From Pseudomonas mosselii (GTDB lineage: Bacteria > Pseudomonadota > Gammaproteobacteria > Pseudomonadales > Pseudomonadaceae), in NCBI RefSeq assembly GCF_005796105.1, contig NZ_VAUO01000001.1, positions 496,001 through 560,000 on the forward strand: DNA of 64,000 nucleotides, read 5' to 3'. The notes beneath the pieces are model-generated. The model was not told the origin of the DNA. It saw only the letters and a program-made list of their open reading frames with translations, and did no database searches. The position numbers were made by a program, and so were the translations under genes. This document shows positions 1 through 8,402 of this stretch, piece after piece (the first letter of the stretch is position 1; each line of letters starts with the position of its first letter).

Positions 1-159
1 TGGTGGCGACGCTGTACTAGGCTAAGCGGCAGTGGGGGCGACCGCTACTGGATGGCGACGGACTCCGAGGCCAGCCCTGGGAGCGGGGGCGTGGCGCTGA
101 ATCGCAGTGACGAAATGCCTTGCTGACGATTGAGCGCGCGAAGGGGGTTGCAAGTAAAG

Positions 160-174
160 TGTTATAACGTAACA
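160..174. promoter_or_regulatory. Putative Zur box
   Basis: The dyad TGTTA-TAACG-TAACA is a perfect 5-bp inverted repeat with a 5-bp spacer, lying about 35 bp before the carbonic anhydrase start. It resembles the Zur operator of pseudomonads (TGTTATA-type half sites with TAACA). The three genes downstream are the classic zinc-sparing set, which supports the assignment. Zur would repress the operon when zinc is plentiful. Confidence 0.65.
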
Positions 175-208
175 TTTAGCATCTCCCCCCGTTCCCAAGG
201 CGCCCACC

Positions 209-769
209 GTGATCCGCAGAAATCCCTCTGGCCATCTCCCTGAAATCGCCGCCTCCGCCTACATCGATCACACCGCTATCATCTGCGGCAAGGTCATCAT
301 CCAGGACAATGTGTTCGTCGGCCCCTACGCGGTGATTCGTGCCGATGAAGTGGACGCCACTGGCGATATGCAGCCGATCGTCATCGGCGCCAATTCCAAC
401 ATCCAGGACGGCGTGGTGATTCACTCCAAGTCCGGCGCAGCAGTGCGCATCGGCCAGTACAGCTCCATCGCCCACCGCTCCATCGTACATGGTCCATGCG
501 AGGTGGGCGATCGCGTGTTCATCGGCTTCAACAGCGTACTGTTCAACTGCAAGGTCGGCGACGGCAGCGTGGTGCGGCACAACTCGGTGGTCGATGGCTG
601 CGACCTGCCGGCGCGCTTCTATGTGCCGCCCACCGAACATATCGGGCCGCATACAAACCTTGCCGCGTACCCCCCGGTCAGTGTGTCGGCAGCGGAGTTC
701 TCTGAGGACGTGACGCGAACCAACATCGACCTGGTGCAGGGCTATAAAGCCTTGCAGAACGAGTTCTGA
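209..769 (+). CDS. Gamma-class carbonic anhydrase / hexapeptide-repeat protein
   Basis: This is a 186-residue left-handed beta-helix protein made of hexapeptide repeats. The three metal ligands of the gamma-carbonic anhydrase fold are visible as His72, His89 and His94, with the last two spaced as H-x4-H. The expected activity is cytoplasmic CO2 hydration, although many family members have never been shown active. The GTG start follows an AAGG-type ribosome site. The next gene begins two bases after its stop, so the two are an operon. The same gene order (gamma-CA, second dihydroorotase, DksA2) occurs in zinc-starvation clusters of pseudomonads, suggesting a stand-in for zinc-dependent beta-carbonic anhydrases. 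Confidence 0.8.
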   Translation: MIRRNPSGHLPEIAASAYIDHTAIICGKVIIQDNVFVGPYAVIRADEVDATGDMQPIVIGANSNIQDGVVIHSKSGAAVRIGQYSSIAHRSIVHGPCEVGDRVFIGFNSVLFNCKVGDGSVVRHNSVVDGCDLPARFYVPPTEHIGPHTNLAAYPPVSVSAAEFSEDVTRTNIDLVQGYKALQNEF

Positions 770-771
770 GC

Positions 772-2108
772 ATGGACGCGCTGCTGGTACGTAATGCCCG
801 GCTGGTCAACGAAGGCCGCGAGTTCGAGGGCGATTTGCTAGTGCGTCACGGGCGTATCGAGCGCATCGCCGGCTGCATCCTCAACGCCCGTGCGGCCTGC
901 GAGATCGACGCCCAGGGCGCCTACCTGCTGCCTGGAATGATCGATGACCAGGTGCACTTTCGTGAACCGGGCGCGCCGCACAAGGGCACCCTGGCGAGCG
1001 AGTCGCGGGCGGCGGTGGCGGGGGCATCACCAGTTTTATGGACATGCCCAACACCCAGCCGCCGACCCTGAGCCGCGAAGCCTTGCTCGACAAGCAACGG
1101 CGGGCCGCAGCAAGCTCGGTGGCCAACTACGGCTTCCACTTCGGGGTCAGCCGCGACAACCTTGACGCCATCGCGGCGCTGGACCCGCGCGAGGTGGCCG
1201 GCATCAAGGTATTCATGGGGGCGTCGACCGGCGACATGCTGGTGGATGACCCCGAGGTGCTGGAAAAGCTGTTCGCCTGCGCCCCGACCTTAGTCCTGGC
1301 GCACTGCGAGCACACCCCCAGCATCCTTGAGAACGAGCGCGCCTGGCGCGCCCGGCACGGCGACTTCATCCCACCGGCGGCACATCCGCTGATCCGCGAT
1401 GCCGAGGCCTGCTACCGCTCATCGAGCCTGGCGGTGGCGTTGGCCCGTCGCTTTGGCACCCGGCTGCATGTGCTGCACCTGACCAGTGCGCGGGAGCTGG
1501 CGCTGTTCGAGCCTGGCCCGGTGGCGATTAAGCGCATCACCGCCGAGGTGTGCCTGCATCATCTGCTTTTCGATGACAGCGACTATGCAAGCCTGGGGCA
1601 CCTGATCAAGTGCAACCCAGCGATCAAGACCACGACCGATCGCCAGGCTTTGCTGCGCGCCCTGGCCGAGGACCGCATTGACGTGATCGGCACCGACCAT
1701 GCGCCGCACACTCTTGATGAAAAACACCGCCCTTACGCCCAGGCACCTTCCGGCCTGCCGCTGGTGCAGCACGCCTTGCCGGCTGCGCTGGAGTTGGTCA
1801 GCCAGGGAGCGCTGAGCATGGCTCAAGTGGTGCACAAGACCAGTCACGCGGTGAGCGACCTGTTCGCCATTCGCGAGCGCGGCTACCTGCGCGAGGGTTA
1901 CTGGGCCGATTTCGCCTTGGTGGAGCGGCTACAGGTGCCGCAGGCGGTGGCAGATGAACCGATCCTCGCCCACTGCGGCTGGACGCCGTTCCAGCAACAT
2001 CGCTTCCACCACGTGGTGCGCAGCACGGTGGTATCCGGCCAGCTTGCTTGGCACCAAGGGCGTGTGCAGCCGAACTGCCAGGGCTTGCCGTTGATGTTCG
2101 AACGCTGA
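772..2108 (+). pseudogene. pyrQ: Second dihydroorotase (PyrQ-type), frameshifted
   Basis: Dihydroorotase interconverts carbamoyl-aspartate and dihydroorotate in pyrimidine synthesis. The N-terminal frame (from 772) carries PGMIDDQVHFREPG, with Gln60 where most class I enzymes have the first metal-binding His. It runs out of frame near 1024, and the rest of the protein continues in another frame through a GGITSFMDMPNT segment to the stop at 2108. A G5 run at 1020-1024 where G6 is expected explains the shift. It is either a real lesion or a sequencing error. The position between gamma-CA and dksA2 matches the zinc-starvation paralogue of pseudomonads, distinct from housekeeping pyrC. Confidence 0.75.
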
Positions 2109-2142
2109 ACCCCTGGCAGGCTGTCGTTTAGGAGTGGTACCC

Positions 2143-2550
2143 ATGAATGAAGCACAATTGCTGCAACAACCCCCCGATGAATACATGAGCGAACCGCAGC
2201 GCCAGTTCTTTCGCGACCTGCTGCTGACTCAGCGTGCCGAGTTGCAGGCCCGCATCGACAGTGAGTTCAGGGCCCTGCGCGAATACGAAGTACACAGCGA
2301 TCCGGCCGATATCGGCAGCGCCGAGGAGGAGCGACACTGGCAACTGCGCTCGCTGGAGCGCGAGAAGAAGCTACTGGACAAGATCGACCAGGCGCTGGAG
2401 CGCTTGGCCTGCGGCGACTACGGCTGGTGCGAGGAAACCGGCGAGCCCATTGGCCTGCGCCGGCTACTGCTACGGCCCACCGCGACGCTGTGCATCGAAG
2501 CCAAGGAGCGCCAGGAACTCAGGGAGCGGCACCTGCGCAACGATGGCTAG
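2143..2550 (+). CDS. dksA2: DksA2, zinc-independent RNA polymerase secondary-channel factor
   Basis: This 135-residue DksA/TraR protein has the coiled-coil N-terminal region and the C-terminal globular domain. Of the four zinc cysteines of ordinary DksA, Cys96 and Cys117 remain, while the partners are Thr99 and Ala120, so a zinc ribbon cannot form. This is the hallmark of DksA2, which replaces DksA in ppGpp-dependent transcription control during zinc limitation. The ATG at 2143 follows a TTAGGAG ribosome site. It lies about 30 bp after the dihydroorotase gene, consistent with one Zur-controlled operon. Confidence 0.85.
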   Translation: MNEAQLLQQPPDEYMSEPQRQFFRDLLLTQRAELQARIDSEFRALREYEVHSDPADIGSAEEERHWQLRSLEREKKLLDKIDQALERLACGDYGWCEETGEPIGLRRLLLRPTATLCIEAKERQELRERHLRNDG

Positions 2551-2720
2551 TGCGCTGCCAGTGGTAGCGCCAGCAATTGCCAGCGCACCGTACTGACGCC
2601 TTTTTCCAGGCTTATGCGACTGACCAGGCGTTCCAGCGCGGTAGTTGCCTGGGCGGCGCCGATAAGCGCGCCCAGCAGCAAGGTGGCGCCGACGCGCAGC
2701 AGAAAGACTTTCCAATCCAT
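2547..2720 (-). pseudogene. Collapsed MgtC/SapB-family gene remnant
   Basis: The 57-residue reading frame joins an MgtC-like N-terminal membrane start (FLLRVGATLLLGALIGA) directly to a segment resembling the MgtC C-terminal end (LERLVSRISLEKGVS). A full MgtC is usually about 140-230 residues, so the core looks deleted in frame. MgtC proteins support growth in low magnesium. The frame overlaps the dksA2 stop convergently by four bases. It could instead be a genuine one-helix small membrane protein, since no stop or frameshift interrupts it. Confidence 0.45.
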
Positions 2721-3119
2721 AGCGAACCTCGTTCTGCGGGCAGTCGCCCACATGGGCGCCGCTCAATGGCGGCGGGAAGCGAAAAACGATGAATGCGCAG
2801 GACCACAATCCATGGCGCCGGCAGGCGCCTGGATGAAAAGCAGGGAAGGTGAAGGAGTCACCGTCTACCGAGCGCGGCGAGACAGTGCAGCAGCGCTGTC
2901 GGACTGCTCGCCATGTCGGCCCGTCGCAATCGACTGGGACTACTGTCCAATGCAGGGTGCGCCTATGCAGGGAGGGAAAAATCGCGACGCGGACACTACG
3001 CCCGGTGCGGGACAGGGTCATGGCTAAAATCATGACAATTGCGTCACGGCGAACTTTCCTGCACCCCGCGCGGCAGTGGTACCCTTACGCCCGTTATTGC
3101 CTCGAACCCGGACCTCTGC
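2721..3119. other. Intergenic region, no gene recognised
   Basis: About 400 bp between the mgtC-like remnant and the carotene-hydroxylase-like gene. Reading frames here lack start signals and protein-like composition. It may carry the leader of the former mgtC gene on the minus strand and the promoter of the plus-strand gene, but I see no recognisable element. Confidence 0.5.
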
Positions 3120-3581
3120 ATGCTGTTCAACCTCGCCGTGCTGTTCACCACCCTTGTGGCTATGGAAGGCGTCGGCACCCTGGCCCACAAGTACGTCATG
3201 CACGGTTGGGGCTGGTGGCTGCACCGCTCGCACCATGAGCCGCACCTGGGCGTGCTGGAAACCAACGATCTCTATCTAGCGGCACTGGCGTTGATCGCCG
3301 CTGCGCTGGTGGCGCTGGGCAAGGCCGGACATGCGCCGTTGCAGTGGGTGGGGGCAGGGGTGGCAGGGTATGGCGTGGCCTACGTGCTGGTACATGACGG
3401 GCTGTTCCATCGTCACTGGCCGCGCGCACCGAGGCCGGTCAACCGCTATCTGAAGCGCCTGCACCAGGCGCATCAACTACACCATGCGGTGAAGGGGCGA
3501 CAGGGATGCGTGTCGTTCGGATTCTTCTACGCACCGCCACTGCGCGTGTTGAAGCGGCAATTGAAGCGGCGGCGCAGCTAG
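3120..3581 (+). CDS. Beta-carotene hydroxylase-like (CrtZ-type) di-iron membrane protein
   Basis: This 153-residue membrane protein shows the histidine clusters of the CrtZ/fatty-acid hydroxylase superfamily: HKYVMH, HRSHHEPH, HDGLFHRHW and HQAHQLHH, which ligate a di-iron centre. CrtZ adds 3-hydroxyl groups to beta-carotene to make zeaxanthin. The ATG at 3120 starts a hydrophobic first helix. No other carotenoid gene is present in this window, so the natural substrate may differ. Family assignment is firm, substrate is not. Confidence 0.7.
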   Translation: MLFNLAVLFTTLVAMEGVGTLAHKYVMHGWGWWLHRSHHEPHLGVLETNDLYLAALALIAAALVALGKAGHAPLQWVGAGVAGYGVAYVLVHDGLFHRHWPRAPRPVNRYLKRLHQAHQLHHAVKGRQGCVSFGFFYAPPLRVLKRQLKRRRS

Positions 3582-3586
3582 CGCGA

Positions 3587-4480
3587 TCAGTTAGCGGTCT
3601 CGACGATCGCCTCTTGACCTTTATGCCCGCGACTTACCCACCAGCCAAATCCTGCGGCTGTGAAGAACATGATCAGGCTATAGAGTGCTGCCGGCACCGC
3701 CATGGTGGGGTTGTTTAACAGACTCGGGCTCAGGGCCAGGGCGATGGCCAGAGTACCGTTGTGGATGCCGATTTCCATGCCGATGGCGATCGCCTGGCGC
3801 CGCGGAATGTTCAGCAGGCGCGGCACCCAGTAACCTACCCCCAGGCTCAGCAGGTTGAACAACAGTGCGGCGCCGCCGACGATCGGCGCGTACTGCACCA
3901 CCGTTTGCCAGTCCTTGGCCAGCGCAAGCACGATGGTGAAGGCTAGAAACAGTGCCGCCACCAATTTCATCGGCTTTTCCATGCGTGCGGCGAAGCCTGG
4001 CGCCCGATGGCGAATCAGCATGCCCAGCGCCACCGGCAGCAGCACGATGGCGAACACCTGCATCACTTTGGCAAATTGCAGCGGAATCGCTTGGTCCGCC
4101 TGCATGAACCAGGTCAGCGACAGGTTCACCAACAGCGGCATGGTCAGGATGGCGATCAATGAATTGACCGCTGTCAGGGTAATGTTCAGCGCCACATCGC
4201 CATGCGCCAGGTGGCTGAACAGGTTCGCGGTGGTGCCGCCTGGCGAGGCGGCCAGCAGCATCAGGCCCACGGCCAGCGCCGACTCAAGGCCAAAGCCGTT
4301 GGCAATCAGGAAGCACACCAGTGGCAGCAGCAGGATCTGGCAGGCCAGGCCGACCACCACGGGCTTGGGGTATTTCACCACCCGGGCGAAGTCGGCCAAG
4401 GTCAGGGATAACCCCAGACCCAGCATGATGATGCCCAGGGCGAGCGGCAGGATGGCGGTAAGCAGGGGCGAGGCGGTCAT
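3587..4480 (-). CDS. Bile acid:sodium symporter family transporter (BASS/SBF)
   Basis: A 297-residue protein with about nine to ten hydrophobic helices and the family-typical GLMLLAASPGGTTANLFSHLA segment, which in BASS proteins includes part of the sodium and substrate sites. Bacterial members move organic anions such as pantoate, pyruvate-like acids or taurocholate with sodium across the inner membrane. It stands alone and converges on the hydroxylase-like gene. Substrate cannot be inferred. Confidence 0.8.
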   Translation of the reverse strand: MTASPLLTAILPLALGIIMLGLGLSLTLADFARVVKYPKPVVVGLACQILLLPLVCFLIANGFGLESALAVGLMLLAASPGGTTANLFSHLAHGDVALNITLTAVNSLIAILTMPLLVNLSLTWFMQADQAIPLQFAKVMQVFAIVLLPVALGMLIRHRAPGFAARMEKPMKLVAALFLAFTIVLALAKDWQTVVQYAPIVGGAALLFNLLSLGVGYWVPRLLNIPRRQAIAIGMEIGIHNGTLAIALALSPSLLNNPTMAVPAALYSLIMFFTAAGFGWWVSRGHKGQEAIVETAN

Positions 4481-4664
4481 GAGTGGCTACTCGAACGGAA
4501 TATCCCGAGCAGTCTAGGTGCCCGGCTAACGATAGCTAATCGCAACTGGCCATACTTGGTAACCGTTTATTACCGAACCCCTGGCCGGTAGCGGCTACAC
4601 GCCGCGTTGCGATGCTGCCTCCGGCGCAGTAGCATTCGCGCTTTTGCCGAAGGATTAGCCCACC

Positions 4665-5543
4665 ATGCCGTTCCAGCCAGGTCTGCTCGCCACCCCGGTG
4701 CCAGCCCACGCCCGTCATTTGTTCTTTGCCCTCGATTCGCAAGAAGCCTTGGCCGGCGTGCTTGATCGGTTGATCGCCGAGGTCGATGGCCAGAGCGTGG
4801 TGCTGGGTATCGGTGCACCGTTGGCGCAGGTGCTGGGCCGTGAGGTGCTTGGTCTGCGCAGCTTCCCGCAGTTGCAGGCCCAAGTACCCAACCCGGCGAC
4901 TCAGCATGCCTTGTGGTTGTGGCTGCGTGGCGAAGAACGCGGCGAACTGTTCCTGCGTGCGCAAGCTCTGCAGCAGTTGCTGGCCCCGGCCTTGCGTCTG
5001 GTCGACAGTGTCGATGGTTTCCTGCACCGCGGTGGCCGTGACCTGACCGGCTACGAGGACGGCACCGAGAACCCGGTCGACGAGCAGGCCATCGAGGCCG
5101 CCATCGTGTCCGGCGATGTCCCGGGCCTGGCCGGTTCCAGCTTTGCTGTCTTCCAGCTGTGGAAGCACGATCTGGACTATTTCAAGGCGCTGCCGCAAGC
5201 CGAGCAGGACAACATTATCGGGCGCCGCCTGAGCGACAACGAAGAACTCGATGATGCGCCCGAGTCTGCCCACGTCAAGCGCACGGCCCAGGAGAGCTTC
5301 GCTCCCGAGGCGTTCATGGTGCGGCGTTCGGTGGCCTGGGCCGATGAGCGCGGTGCGGGCCTGGCGTTCGTCGCGATGGGGCACTCGTTCGACGCCTTCG
5401 AAGTGCAGCTCAAACGCATGAGCGGTTTGGAGGACGGCATCATCGATGGCTTGTATCGCTTCAGTCGGCCCCTGAGCGGCGGCTACTACTGGTGCCCGGC
5501 ACTCGGTGAGGGTGGTGTGGACCTGCGTCTGTTGCTGGCCTGA
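4665..5543 (+). CDS. Dyp-type heme peroxidase
   Basis: A 292-residue dye-decolourising peroxidase. It carries the GxxDG signature (GYEDGTENP), with the distal Asp of this family, and the C-terminal GHSFDAFEVQLKRM segment, which contains the proximal heme His region. The length fits cytoplasmic DypB-like enzymes, and no Tat signal is seen. Such enzymes use peroxide to oxidise dyes, phenols or lignin fragments and are often loaded into encapsulins, but no encapsulin gene is adjacent. The gene is monocistronic and followed by a strong hairpin. Confidence 0.9.
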   Translation: MPFQPGLLATPVPAHARHLFFALDSQEALAGVLDRLIAEVDGQSVVLGIGAPLAQVLGREVLGLRSFPQLQAQVPNPATQHALWLWLRGEERGELFLRAQALQQLLAPALRLVDSVDGFLHRGGRDLTGYEDGTENPVDEQAIEAAIVSGDVPGLAGSSFAVFQLWKHDLDYFKALPQAEQDNIIGRRLSDNEELDDAPESAHVKRTAQESFAPEAFMVRRSVAWADERGAGLAFVAMGHSFDAFEVQLKRMSGLEDGIIDGLYRFSRPLSGGYYWCPALGEGGVDLRLLLA

Positions 5544-5547
5544 CCAA

Positions 5548-5595
5548 GCGCTGGAGCCTGCGCGGGCGATGCACCGCGTCCACAGGCTCCAGCGC
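5548..5595. terminator. Long perfect hairpin after the Dyp peroxidase
   Basis: Arms GCGCTGGAGCCTG (5548-5560) and CAGGCTCCAGCGC (5583-5595) pair over 13 bp across a 22-nt loop, starting five bases after the stop codon. No T-run follows, so it is either an intrinsic terminator of weak form or an mRNA 3' stabiliser. Confidence 0.5.
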
Positions 5596-5755
5596 CTTGC
5601 ACATATAGGCTTGCGCCCCAGATAGAGTCGACTGCTTTGTTTAGCGCCACCGGTCTGCCCGATGTGCAATAGACCGAATCCCTTTGTGCCTGCGTACTCA
5701 CAACCTTGTACGGCAAGCGTGCCGTGCACTCTCAAGCCACACGAGGTTGAAGACC

Positions 5756-5929
5756 ATGGCCAACAAAGAGAACAGCAGGATGGGCAACCAGGGCGGTTCG
5801 AAAAACCCTGGAAACTTCGCCAATGATCGTGAGAAGGCCTCCGAAGCCGGCCGCAAAGGTGGGCAAAGTTCCGGGTCCGGCCAACACCGCCAGACCACGG
5901 ACACCGGGCGCAAGGGCGACCGTGCGTAA
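5756..5929 (+). CDS. KGG-repeat stress-induced protein (Con-10 family)
   Basis: A 57-residue, very hydrophilic protein containing the family repeat GNFANDREKASEAGRKGGQ, followed by a degenerate second repeat. Homologues (YciG, Con-10) accumulate in stress or stationary phase and are thought to be disordered protectants. The ATG follows an ACGAGG ribosome site. A second KGG protein lies at 6731-6949 with a ClpP-like gene between them. Confidence 0.8.
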   Translation: MANKENSRMGNQGGSKNPGNFANDREKASEAGRKGGQSSGSGQHRQTTDTGRKGDRA

Positions 5930-6042
5930 ATGACCGATTGCAGTGCCGGGCCTGCCTGGCACTGCATCGCTGCTGCTAACGGAACTTTGCTCGTCCCGAT
6001 CGCCTCCACCGCAAGCACACTGCGACGCAATGGGAGGCCTGC

Positions 6043-6594
6043 ATGGCCAGACACATCATCCACTACACCGGGCCGATCAACTCGGCCACCTGCGGCAACC
6101 TGATTAATACCTGCGCCAAGGCCACCCAACAAGGCGCCGACCTGATCCAGCTGAACATCGCCACCATGGGCGGCGAGTGTAGCTATGGCTTCACGCTGTA
6201 CAACTTTTTGCGCGCCTTGCCGGTGCCTGTGCACACCCACAACCTGGGTACGGTGGAGTCCATGGGTAATATCCTGTTTTTGGCCGGCAGCCACCGCACA
6301 GCCTGCGCCTTCAGCAAGTTCCTGTTTCATCCGTTTCACTGGACCTTGCACGGGGCAGTTGATCACGCGCGAATGGCCGAGTACGCCATGAGCCTGGACT
6401 ACGACTTGCGCTTGTATGTGCAGGTCGTCGCCGAGCGTACCCAAGGAGCCAGCGAGGGGCTCGACATCGCACGCTACCTCATGGCCTACCCGCGCATCCT
6501 GGGGCCGCAAGAGGCGCTGGCCAGCGGCATGATTCATGCCGTCGACGAATTGCCGATACCTGCTGACGCCACGCAATGGAGCGTGCACGCCTGA
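6043..6594 (+). CDS. ClpP-like serine protease/hydrolase
   Basis: This 183-residue protein has the ClpP/crotonase fold pattern. The nucleophile motif VESMGN gives Ser73, and the catalytic His is probably His96 in KFLFHPF. It is diverged from housekeeping ClpP and sits away from clpX or tig, flanked by two KGG stress proteins. It may be an ATPase-independent or alternative ClpP used under stress. Whether it forms a tetradecamer with a Clp ATPase cannot be told here. Confidence 0.7.
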   Translation: MARHIIHYTGPINSATCGNLINTCAKATQQGADLIQLNIATMGGECSYGFTLYNFLRALPVPVHTHNLGTVESMGNILFLAGSHRTACAFSKFLFHPFHWTLHGAVDHARMAEYAMSLDYDLRLYVQVVAERTQGASEGLDIARYLMAYPRILGPQEALASGMIHAVDELPIPADATQWSVHA

Positions 6595-6730
6595 GTGGGC
6601 GTGCAAATTACTGCAGCGGCAACGTACGTCACCGTCGGTCCGAAAAAGATGACTGCCAGTGAGTCGAGCGCCGCCGTCTGCCCTCGGAATGACTGAAGGA
6701 TGTTTTACCTGCCCTCAAGGGAGAACCGAC

Positions 6731-6949
6731 ATGCCAGAAGAACAGCGCCAACCCAGCCGCCGTGGCGGGACCCAGCAAACCAATTCCGGCAACTTCGCCA
6801 ACGACCGGGAGCGCGCCTCTGAGGCTGGCCGCAAAGGCGGGCGTAACTCAGGTGGTAATTTTGCCAACGACCGGGCCAGGGCTTCGGAGGCTGGCCGCAA
6901 GGGTGGACAGCGCCGCCACGGCCCACATGAGCCGCCTTCGCAGAAATAA
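6731..6949 (+). CDS. KGG-repeat stress-induced protein, two full repeats
   Basis: A 72-residue hydrophilic protein with two nearly identical repeats, GNFANDRERASEAGRKGG and GNFANDRARASEAGRKGG. It is of the Con-10/YciG family, like the protein at 5756-5929. The ATG follows a GGGAGAA ribosome site. It is probably induced in stationary phase or desiccation. Confidence 0.8.
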   Translation: MPEEQRQPSRRGGTQQTNSGNFANDRERASEAGRKGGRNSGGNFANDRARASEAGRKGGQRRHGPHEPPSQK

Positions 6950-7059
6950 GGCCTTTGGCCACTACTGCACCTTGTCAGCGTGCCTGTGAATTTTCTGAAT
7001 TTTCACGCAACTGGCTGATCCATCAGTTAATAACCCATGGAGAAAGGAGGCCCATAGCG

Positions 7060-7320
7060 ATGCCGAGCCCTCAGTTGTACATCATCGACTATCACCTGCA
7101 TGGTCAAGTGCGTAGCTTCATCATTCGACTGGAACACATGGATAACGCTGAGGCCTGGCACTGGGCCAGTTGCGATGCCGGGATCGGTATCATTCCGAAG
7201 TTCGGCCGCGAAAAAATCCGCAAGGTGAGCCGCCCGATGGCAGAGCGCTATGGCATTACCCAAGTGACGTGGCGACTGTCGGGCAGCCGCCCGGACAAGG
7301 TGTCAGAGGTTGCCAGATAG
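7060..7320 (+). CDS. Small uncharacterised Pseudomonas protein
   Basis: An 86-residue cytoplasmic protein. It is translated from the ATG at 7060 behind a strong AAAGGAGG ribosome site. The N-terminal half (LYIIDYHLHGQVRSFIIRLE) looks like a small beta-sheet, followed by a tryptophan-rich WHWASCDAGIG segment. I know similar small proteins only as hypothetical in pseudomonads. No function is inferred. Confidence 0.65.
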   Translation: MPSPQLYIIDYHLHGQVRSFIIRLEHMDNAEAWHWASCDAGIGIIPKFGREKIRKVSRPMAERYGITQVTWRLSGSRPDKVSEVAR

Positions 7321-7552
7321 TCAGTCATTGGTTCCGCAGCCATGACCGGCCAGGGGGCACGAGCAGTTGCAGGCGCCTGACATTGAGGTGTTGGCTAAGC
7401 CTGTGTATCTAGCCAGCATGGTGGTCGTACTGGCCAGGCTTGCTTGATATCGGGTGCGTCGTCGCCGATCCAAGCACTGAAAATGGTCCGGCTCTCCAGC
7501 GGGGAGTCGGTTGTTTTTAAGCGATTCCACCTGCACAATTACGCCTATCTTA

Positions 7553-7568
7553 CGTGGTACATACCACG
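7553..7568. promoter_or_regulatory. Palindrome, candidate KfrA-like operator
   Basis: CGTGGT-ACAT-ACCACG is a perfect 6-bp inverted repeat 24 bp before the KfrA-like start. Plasmid KfrA proteins bind palindromes at their own promoters, so this is a plausible autoregulatory operator. Confidence 0.45.
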
Positions 7569-7591
7569 GTACATGCTTAATGGAGAATGGT

Positions 7592-8323
7592 ATGTCGCGG
7601 GTGGGTGTAACCAAAGAGGCTGTTGAGCAAGCGCGTGATACGCTGCTTGCCAGGGGTGAATACCCAAGTATCGATGCAGTACGTATCGAACTGGGTAACA
7701 CCGGGTCGAAATCGACCATCCACCGTTACCTCAAGGCGCTGGAACAACCCGTGAAGTTGGGCGATGCCGCCGGGTTGAGCGCCCCATTGGGGCGCCTGGT
7801 CGAGCAGCTCTCGGCGCAGCTTCAGCGCGAAGCGCAAGCCTGTGTCGAGGTGGCTCAGACCGCCTTCGAGCAGCAGCAAGCACAGCTGCAGGGGCAGTTG
7901 GCGCTGGCCCAACGGGCATTGGCCGCAGCGCATCAGCAGCACGAGGTCCAGCTGAGTGCGCTGCAATTGCGCCTGGCCGACAAGGAGCAGCAGTTGCAGC
8001 TCGCCGAACAACGCCACGAACAGGAGCTGGGCCGCCAGCAAACCCAGCTGCGCCAGTTGCAGGGCCAGTTGCAAACCGTGCAGCAAGGCGCCCTGGCGCG
8101 TCAGGCAGAGCTGACCCAACTGCACCGTGACAATGGGCGATTGCAGGCTGAGCAGCGTCAGACCCAGGAAGCGCTCGCGCGGCTGGAAGCGCAACTTGAA
8201 CAGCGTGACGCTCAGGTCCAGGGGCTGCGCGCGATGCTTGCGCAAGCGCAAGGGGTAGGGGAGGAGTTGCGGCGTCAGTGCGCCGAGCGTGACCAGGCAC
8301 TGGCGCAACTGCGGTTGCCATAG
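7592..8323 (+). CDS. KfrA-like DNA-binding protein with long coiled coil
   Basis: This protein of about 243 residues has an N-terminal helix-turn-helix region (VTKEAVEQARDTLLARG ... STIHRYLKALE) typical of the KfrA_N domain. An almost uninterrupted Gln/Leu/Ala/Glu-rich coiled coil follows, from about residue 75 to the end. The ATG at 7592 follows a GGAGAA ribosome site. KfrA proteins are plasmid-encoded, autoregulated and linked to partitioning; chromosomal relatives are of unknown role. The coding bias matches the surrounding chromosome. Confidence 0.75.
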   Translation: MSRVGVTKEAVEQARDTLLARGEYPSIDAVRIELGNTGSKSTIHRYLKALEQPVKLGDAAGLSAPLGRLVEQLSAQLQREAQACVEVAQTAFEQQQAQLQGQLALAQRALAAAHQQHEVQLSALQLRLADKEQQLQLAEQRHEQELGRQQTQLRQLQGQLQTVQQGALARQAELTQLHRDNGRLQAEQRQTQEALARLEAQLEQRDAQVQGLRAMLAQAQGVGEELRRQCAERDQALAQLRLP

Positions 8324-8402
8324 CGACTGGCCTTCGGGTAACGCGGCGACTACTTTCTACAGCCGGTCTCAGCACCGACTAGCGCGGGTTCGCAGCGCCG
8401 GC

